Assembly: GCF_000003815.2 (NCBI RefSeq)
Contig: NC_049995.1
Coordinates: 9,637,370 to 9,701,369 of the forward strand
Direction: 5' to 3'
DNA length: 64,000 bases
Source of the DNA: Branchiostoma floridae
Lineage: Eukaryota > Chordata > Leptocardii > Amphioxiformes > Branchiostomatidae
Shown: positions 12,401 to 21,400 of the stretch, one piece after another
Layout of the letters: the number at the start of each line of letters is the position of its first letter
How positions within the stretch are numbered: position 1 is the stretch's first letter
Translations under genes and position numbers: made by a program
The notes under the pieces: model-generated
What the model was told of the DNA's origin: nothing
The model's input: the letters and a program-made list of their open reading frames with translations, nothing else
Database searches by the model: none

Positions 12401-15400
12401 CACCGAAACACTTCAATTTAATTGAAAATGGGACTTCAATAATCTAAATGTACAGATAGAGAACAAGAAAACCTAATGTCATCATGTTGAAATTCAAAAA
12501 TTAGTTGAGAAATGATAAACCTTTGTTTTTAAACCTTGCTTATTCCATCTCAGTTTGTTTAATTGGTCATCACCGGTACATTTTGGACATTTCTCCGGGT
12601 TCTGTCTATATGTCAAATATACTTCTTCACAAACCGCAGTTGAGAGCGCAGAGAGAGCGCGGTGAGAGCGCCGTCCTAGCTAAATTGGCATCATAAACCA
12701 CTGTTGAGACCTATTGCGCTCGCCGCGCTCGCTGTGCGCTCTGTTGGCGCTCACGGCGCTCGCTGCGCGCTCCCTTGGCGCTCTCTCTGCGCTCATCGGT
12801 GGATCGCCGTCTACGGCGCTCTCACGGCGACTGTTTTGAGCAGGTTCAAAACAGTTGCGGAGGTGATGGCGACCATGGCGACCATGGCGCTCCCACCGCC
12901 CTCTCTGCGCGCTCCCATGGCGACCTTGGCGATCCTGTCGCGCTCTCACCGCGCTCTTCCCAATTTGAGGTCGCAGAGAGAGCGCCGCGAGAGCGCCGTC
13001 CTAGTGGAAAGGGGGTATAAATGGACCTTCATGAAGTTTTGTTGGTGTATAGCGGTTATGTAAAGGAAGGTCAAGTTTGAAAATGGTTTACCTGGCCTTT
13101 TCCGTCGGTATTGCAGTGAACTGTGCGTGCCTGTTATCAGCATAACTCGAGGTGTTTGTGCATTAATTAGAAAAAATGCTCACAAAATGATGTTGAATAA
13201 TATTGATTTACTCTTTGAACTAGTGGGGCTTTGGCGAGTATCCTTGAAGCACCATGCACCGTGAAGTGGTCCAACTCCTACCAGATCAAACCTGCAGAAG
13301 AGGGCGGGAGGTGTCTGTACTTCGTTGCGGCGTCGGCAGGAGACATTTTTGTTGTCTTTTCCGCCATCCCGAGGGACAAGACTACCTGGTATCATCTTCA
13401 GATCAGTTTCCAAGGTGTCGCACTCTACAAGGTAACATAGCGATTTTTTTAAAACGACTCAACTCGGTACTGTTTTTCAATATGTTGATTTTAATCAATT
13501 ATTTATGCTATGAACATGTTAACTTAACTGGAATGTAAAAAGTCATTGTTCGTATGCGGCTATTGTTCTTACGTTTTTTATGTAATCATGGTAAAACCAT
13601 GTGTGATAAGGTCGAAATTCGGGTGAATGTGCGAGAACATTACTCAATAAAATATTGACAACATTGAAATTGACAATACTTTTACAACCTTGTTTTATCT
13701 TTGGTTAGACCACTTTCTATGCTATGTAGAAATGTAACTATGTCTTTTACAGGGAATGAAATTGGTTAAATACGAAGGAGCGAAAAGCGCAAGAAGTCTT
13801 GGAGACTCCAAACTGTTTCAGCCATATTTTATCTGCATCGAAGAAAATATGGACAAACAACAAACCAACATCAAATATGGCATCGGCTCAGATAATGCGG
13901 TAAGTAACAAGCATATGGCTTGTGCTTTAAATTTTAAAAAATAAAAAATGCCCTTTAAAATTAAAAGGGCATTCCACTACACACGGGAGTGTTATTTTCC
14001 GATAGATATTTTAATACTTTAATATTAAAATATTAAAATATTAAAATATTAAAATATTAAAATATTAAAATATTAAAATATTAAAATATTAAAATATTAA
14101 AATATTAAAATATTAAAATATTAAAATATTAAAATATTAAAATATTAAAATATTAAAATATCAAAATATCAAAATATTAAAATATTAAAATATATTTTAA
14201 TATTTTTGTTACTTCCTAAAATTAAACTTTTAGGAAGTAACAAATGCATACTACTTCACATTATACGATAAAGTACCCAGTTGCTCCACGTGCCTCAAAA
14301 GCATTCAGTCTTCTACTAAACTCCTAAGTACCCTCTAATTGAATTAATCCTATGGCTGAATACAATGCAAAACTTTAAGGTAAGGTTACAAAACTAATTT
14401 CAGGATCGCTAAGAAATCTCGTCTTGTTATGTGTTCTTTGCTATCTTATCAGCAATTTGCCTTCTCGGTGTGCTTAGCGATCCTCATTTATTCCGAAAAT
14501 ATGCACGATAAACAAAGTGTCTATGCGTACAGGGAATGCATGGGTAGGGTCTACATGCCTTGGGTTTTGTGAGTGTCATATTGTTTAACAAAACACACAT
14601 CGCGCAATTCGAATTCATCCCAAAGTGAATTCCACAAAATTCGGCTGATTATGTATTCATTGACACATTATCTATTGGAAAACACCAACCCCTTCCGGAG
14701 TGGAATGCCCCTTTAAGCACTTGCGTCAAGCTTGCCTCACTGCTGGGTTCGAAAGATATTCGACGAACTTCAGAGATAGAGAACAAATTTTCTTATTTTT
14801 TTGTGTATCTAACGCCAAAGCCGTTTTGATTATAGTGCCATATATTATGCAGTTGTGCAATATATCAAACATTTTCGTTGACAGGAAAAGGGTTTGGTCT
14901 ATATGGTCTGCAATGATAATGGTAAGCCATTGGGTATCCGATTCTACTCCTTTGGAAGCGGGGAAGAAGACGTAGAGATCATGGACGCCAGGATCATCGA
15001 GGGAGGGGCTGCAGGACAGATGGAATGTACAGGGGGAACTGTCATGAAGGACGGCATGTGTGTGGAAGACTGTCATCCGGAATGCAACGGTGAGATTTTC
15101 TAAGATCGTTGTGTCAGACACCTTCGAAATTTGTTTAACCCTTGTCCTGCTAAGACTTCTTTTGCCAATTTAACATCATACATCCCCCCCCCCCCTTCCC
15201 CTCCCCAAGCAGCCCTCGTAATCCCTGCTTCGCCTATTGGGTCAGTTAGTCCTCACTCATAGTGAGCAATTTGGCTGGTCTCAATCATGCTGTTTCTGAC
15301 CTAGGGCGAAGAGTTGCTGTTAAAGTTCCAATCATGTAACCCGTAATCTTGCGTGGCCTTCAGGCCTTGTTACGTGGTGACCATTTAGTAAAAAAAAAAT

Positions 15401-18400
15401 TGATCAGCTCTGTAAAACTTGACCTATTCTGTGCTGCTACTGCAGATTTACCTCCCCAATCGATGCGGTTTACTGCAGTGAATTAAACATGCGCACAACC
15501 ATAAAGGTACTGGACCCACATACTGCCATTATATGTGCATCCCTTATATATAGGGGCTCAACAGGACAAGAGTTTTAATGGTTAACAAGGAAATATTTGT
15601 TCTGTAGTCGGTCAGCAGCGGTTAACGTTTGATTGAACTTTACCTTACAATACAGGATGCATTCCAAAGTCTCCAGGATCGAAGCTCGACACCGAATGCC
15701 GCCTGTGTAAGCACTTTTCTGTTCGCAAGGACGACGGAAGTACCCAATGTGTGGCCGCATGCCCTGCCGGAAAAAAGGTGGCTCCAAATGGTGTGACGTG
15801 CATATGTGAAGACTATTCCGTCCGCAACGATGACGGGAGTACCCAATGTGTCTCAGCGTGTCCTGTCACTACCCACCAAGTGGCCACCGATGGCGTGACC
15901 TGCGAACGTAAGTTGTAACAGTGGGGTTCAAGCGCTGCCAAACTGACCAAGCCAACAGCTCTGAGCTTTTGGTATTGTGGTTCTATCCCGGGTGTCGGCA
16001 TGCTGTTTCTTTCTATTCTACTCACCTCTCTGGTTGTTTCACTGGTTCCCATGCCTACCCAATACCTACCCTGTGAGTAACAAGCTAGAAATGTGCCACA
16101 TAGGGATATCGAACTCGGAGATTCGAGGACGAATCTTGAAAAGAAAAGGGGGAGTAGTGTAACAGTGGGGTTCAAGCGCTGCCAAACTGACCACGACAAC
16201 AGCTCTGAGCTTTTGGTGTTCAATCCCGGGTGTCGGTATGTTGTTTCTTTCTGTTACACTCGCCTCTCTGGTTGTTTCAAATTTCAACTTGAATGCCTCT
16301 ATAAAACTTAAATTCTTGAGGGCAGACTAACTGCAAGAATCCAATAATGGTTTGTTGGTATACTTGCATACACAAGATTGCATGTCCAAAGCGTGATTGT
16401 AGCCATGCCTATGCACCCGGCCTATAAAAACAAGAACATGCTGTACTCTGCTCATTCGAGCCCATAACACCAAGGAAGCCATACGGCGAAACATGTTTGT
16501 TGTGTGTCGGTTCAAATAAAGTTCCTAAACGGGGAACATGCGGCTCCAGCGTCTTTTCTGAAGATGTGGCGTAAGTGTGAACGGTTGGCTTGAAGTTGTC
16601 CTTCTCCACATACTCTGTAGCCATGCGATTTTGTTTTCTTTTCAGCCAAGTTAAAGAAGTGGAGGGACGACGATCGTTGTGGTCCAAGCTACACAACACC
16701 GACAGCCAACCCAGGGCAGTGCGACCCAAATAGTGCCAAACCCTGCTGTTCCTCACTTGGATGGTGTGGAAACACTGTCAGACACTGCACCTGCGCAGTC
16801 TGTAGGGACTATCGTAAGTATTCAATCACATAAACTTAGTGGTGCGTACCTATAGCCCGGACTTGGAACTGGACCTAAAAAAAAAACCCTAAATGTCCGG
16901 AGTCAAGTTCGGACTTGTAAAAAGCTATCTGTCACTTACATTCCCTTTTTTTTGTTCTAAACCATCTAAAACCTTCCATAGACAGTGAAATTTGCACTGG
17001 AAAAAGACAGAAAACATTTTGTGTTTACACTAGCTGTATATAATTTGCATGTATTTTTCAAATTGCATTTCAATTCATGCTAACATGCAATTTTATGTGC
17101 ACCATTCCCCCCTTTCCCTCAAAAAAGAAAACTTTCTTGCGCACATAATATGCAATGATGGGTTCAGGTCCGGACTTAAAGTCCGGACCTGAACCTGTTC
17201 TGCTGGACCTGAATCCGGACCTGAACCTGAATGTGAGTTTAGGTACGCACCACCACATAAACCAATGTTTAGCATTAAATATTTTGATACGCTCGACTGC
17301 TGGCTAAAAAGGGGACAATTCCTTTCTTTAAAAGTAAGTGCCCTTCGGAAAGATACTTTTCACGACCGGTTTCACTTCACCCAGGTGTAAAAATAGGTAA
17401 CTGACTTCGGCCGGGGAGGTAAAAATGAAAATAATCTAGCCTATTTAAGTTTTAACCTTTTGTATCTTTGTCTCTGCATTTAAATTCTTTGAAGTGGCGT
17501 CGTGTGTGGCATAACTGGTAGAGTATTTGGTTCGAAACCTCAGAGGTCCCGAGTTCTATATTCACCGTGTCCCCGACGTTGTGGCACTGAACACAACCTT
17601 TCTGATTTCACACATGTGTAAAATTGTTACCTGACTTCGATCGGGGAGGTAAACTACTGCACTTACCCTCTGTCTGTACTTTGTATGTGACACTGTTAAA
17701 ATAAGTTACTAACTTGAGTGCAGTGACACATTGTCAACGTCTGTCCCAAAGCAAATTTGAAAAAAAACAACAACAAATCTTTCAACACCAAAAAGAAGTT
17801 ACTCAAGCAACTGGATATGGTTTTGGAANNNNNNNNNNNNNNNNNNNNNNNNNNNNNNNNNNNNNNNNNNNNNNNNNNNNNNNNNNNNNNNNNNNNNNNN
17901 NNNNNNNNNNNNNNNNNNNNNNNNNNNNNNNNNNNNNNNNNNNNNNNNNNNNNNNNNNNNNNCTGACGAGGATAGTGGATTCTATCCAAACGTCTGACCG
18001 TTTCCAAACCATATTCAGTTGCTTGAGTAACTACTTTTTGGTGTATCTTATTACATGGGTGTCTAACCTACATCGACAAATCTTTCAACTTTTTTTCATA
18101 CCAGGGCCAAAGACGAGGGATGACTATAAATGCGGTCCCAGTTTCCCGGCACTAGGAGCAAATCCCGGAAAGTGTGACGCGAAGGGAGCGGCACCCTGCT
18201 GTTCCGCACAAGGATTTTGCGGGAATACAGCAGACCACTGCACCTGCTCAGACTGCGTTGACTATCGTACGTGTTTTTATTATTCTAAAGGCAAAAAAAG
18301 TGAGACTTGGAACCATATATATATAGCCTCATTCGGCCAGTAATGAACGTTATAAAGTCTTTAGGCTTCTAAGCTACTTAATAATCGGAAGTAAAAATGC

Positions 18401-21400
18401 ATTTCGAACACTGCACAAAAATCGGCTTTTCTCACATTATTAGGGAAATGTAATGTAACGCCTAGCAAATATTAGATTTACCAGGAAGTTTTCAACATTT
18501 GCTCATCGGTAATACATGCAAAAATGATAAAATTAAAGCATAGAAAAAGGCTCCGTTTCGATGGGAACCTGTAAATATTGCAATAAAGATTATTGTCGAC
18601 AGAAACAGCTCACCAATAGCCTCTGAACTCATAGATTAGACATTAAAAAGGCTTACAAATCTCAACTGCCATGACAACTGTGTCAGGCAAAAGTACTTAC
18701 TTTGTGTGGTTTTTACTTTCTTGTCTCGTACAGCCTGATTCACACTTCACGCGAACGCTGGCCGATTTTTAGATTGGTTGGAGCTCGGCTGGCGAATTTC
18801 AAAATCGCTTGAGTGTCAAATGTATTTTTTGCTGAAAATCACAAATTGGACAGGGCTAGGGCGACGTCCTTTTAATTTCTCAGTTGTGGGAAACATGTAG
18901 GCTATGAGAAGAGTAGACACACTGAAAATAAGAACATTAATTTTGTGATAGACCAATCCAAAATCTCATATATAAAAGCTAACAAAAACCGTCGCAGAGG
19001 CCTCGATGAATCTAAGCGCAGCTTTCAGGGACCCGCAAACTGGGCCGAGCTGCTAAAAATCGCCCGAAGACCGCGTAATCGCGGGGACGTCGGTCGTTGT
19101 TCAGCCGTCTTTATTTGTGACGGGTGTCAGTTTAACGATTCTGCGCCTTCCTCCCCAGGATGGTTGAAACGAGATTCCTCATGGGTTGTGGAATCTGCCG
19201 GCACACCGTGGGTCAACAACAGAGTGACGTATGATGCCACAAAAGTCTTGGATGGGAACACTGGAACCTACTGGAACCCCATGCATACCGGCCGATACTT
19301 CAACAACTGGTACATCATTCTCGACCTCGCAGCGCCCCACACTTTGACCCGCATCGCAATCAACAACAGAGGAGACTACGATCATGACGTTGCAGCCTTC
19401 AAGTTGCAAAAGTCGCAGGGTAATAGTCCGTACAACTGGGAGGACGTGGTGTCCTTTACTAACGTAATAAAGTGGACGAGCAGGCGCCAAGAGTTCGGCG
19501 GTTTCCGGGAAACAGCAGAGTATTGGAGGTTCGTGGTCACTCGGACCTACGGGGGCTATCAGCCGTATCTCAAAGAACTGAACTTCCAAGGATTCGAAGC
19601 AGGTAAGGGATTCATCCGTAAATAGTTTCATCGGGTTGGTAAAATACTCATATAGTAAGGTTCTTCAAACACAACCCAGACAGCACTTACTTCCAACGTT
19701 TTGATGTCTGCCAGACACCATCATCAGGGTTTGAATGACTGGATACGATTCTCGCTGCTACTTATTGCCGATAAAGGCTAAACGAGGCTATCTGGATCAG
19801 GAAGTCAGCTCGATCCAGTCATAAACAGAGATGAGGGGGGGGGGGGGATACAAACTGAGCCACGTAGTACTTTCTCGGTTGTGTTTGAAGAACTTTAATA
19901 TATGGGTAAGGGATTCATATTTTGTAACCTATACAAATGCCAATTCAAGGAAGATCCACAGTAATTGATGAGTACTAGTAAACCGTTGGAAATGGTAACG
20001 ATAGTTTGCCTTCAGATGTTTTGCCATACCATAATTGAAGGGACGTAGACGTATTTGCGTTTATTTAACGTAACCGAGACAAGCTGTGAAATCTTTTTCG
20101 TGTCGAAATTTCTTATCATTTGATCAAGGATTAATGACCCGCTCCGAGGTGTATAAGTGCACTTAATACATGGTCCGTTCCTTTAACCACCGAATGAACG
20201 ACCGAGCGTACCGAGCGTCGCCAAACTGACCATGCCAAAGGCACTGAGCTTTTAGTGTACTGGTTTGCGGTGTTGGGTTTGTGGTCTGGCGGCTCTGGTT
20301 CGAATCCTGGGAGCCAAGAGAGACTACTCCTTTCGTACATTCCTTACATTGGCTCTCATGCCGAACCTATAACAGGCTAGAGATGTGCCACACAAAAGTA
20401 TCGAACTCGGAGATTCGAGGACGAATCTTGAAAATAAAAGGGGGGTGTGTAAAAGTGGAGTTTAAGCGTCACCAAATTGACCATGCCAAAGGTTTTGAGC
20501 TTTTGGTGAAGTGGGTTGCGGCGCTGCATGGGATATTGTGGTCTGGCCGCCCGGGTTTGAATCCCGGGAGCCAAAAGACTGTTTCTACACCTTTTTTTGC
20601 AGGTACCAATGTTGCCCTGGGGATGTTAGCGTTTCAAACAACCACGCGTCCGGACGGCGGACCTGCCAGGCTTGCAGTCGACGGGAACCCCTCTACAAGA
20701 TGGACAGATGGTTCCTGTGCACATTCTCAACAAGAGGAGAATCCCACGTGGTGGGTGGATCTCGGTCAGTCGTATGCGGTTGATAGGTACGTATATTTAA
20801 CGCTAGTTCATGTTTATCCGTTGGGTAACCTAAATCCGTTGTTTTAAAAGCTAGGTATTTGCAGATAGCAAGTTCACGGACGGTGGTTTTGAACATGTTA
20901 AATTTTTGAAATATAGTGTTTATTTTCAAAATATTGCAATGTCTATCGACTTGATACCCTTATATACCCTGTTTTTTTAAAACAACGGATATGGAGTACC
21001 CCATGGATAAAGGTGAACTAGCGTTACATGTTTGTACACATATCAGTCATGACAGTCATCAGTCATGCGCGCGCGCGCACACACACGCACACACACACAC
21101 ACACAGAGACCATCTGGTCATTATGACCTATTTTCGATGGTTCATCCGATTATGATTATCATATTTCGAATTGAACAAAGCATCAAGCATCCTAGCCTGG
21201 TACCCAGCCGTATTACCGCTCCCGAATCTCTTCTGTACTGCGGAGAAAATAGAAGAGACTCGGGAGCTATAATGGCTGGGTACCAGGCTACAAGAATCTG
21301 ATTCTTGCCTTTAGTAGCAAATGTGTCTACACTGTATATTGCATTGACTGTTCACTAAAGACTTTAACTAGATATGTCTACGTGAGCGTGTGCCATTATG

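Noticed and set aside
14726-15121. 131-codon minus-strand frame
   Set aside because: Antisense shadow of the 14885-15089 exon.
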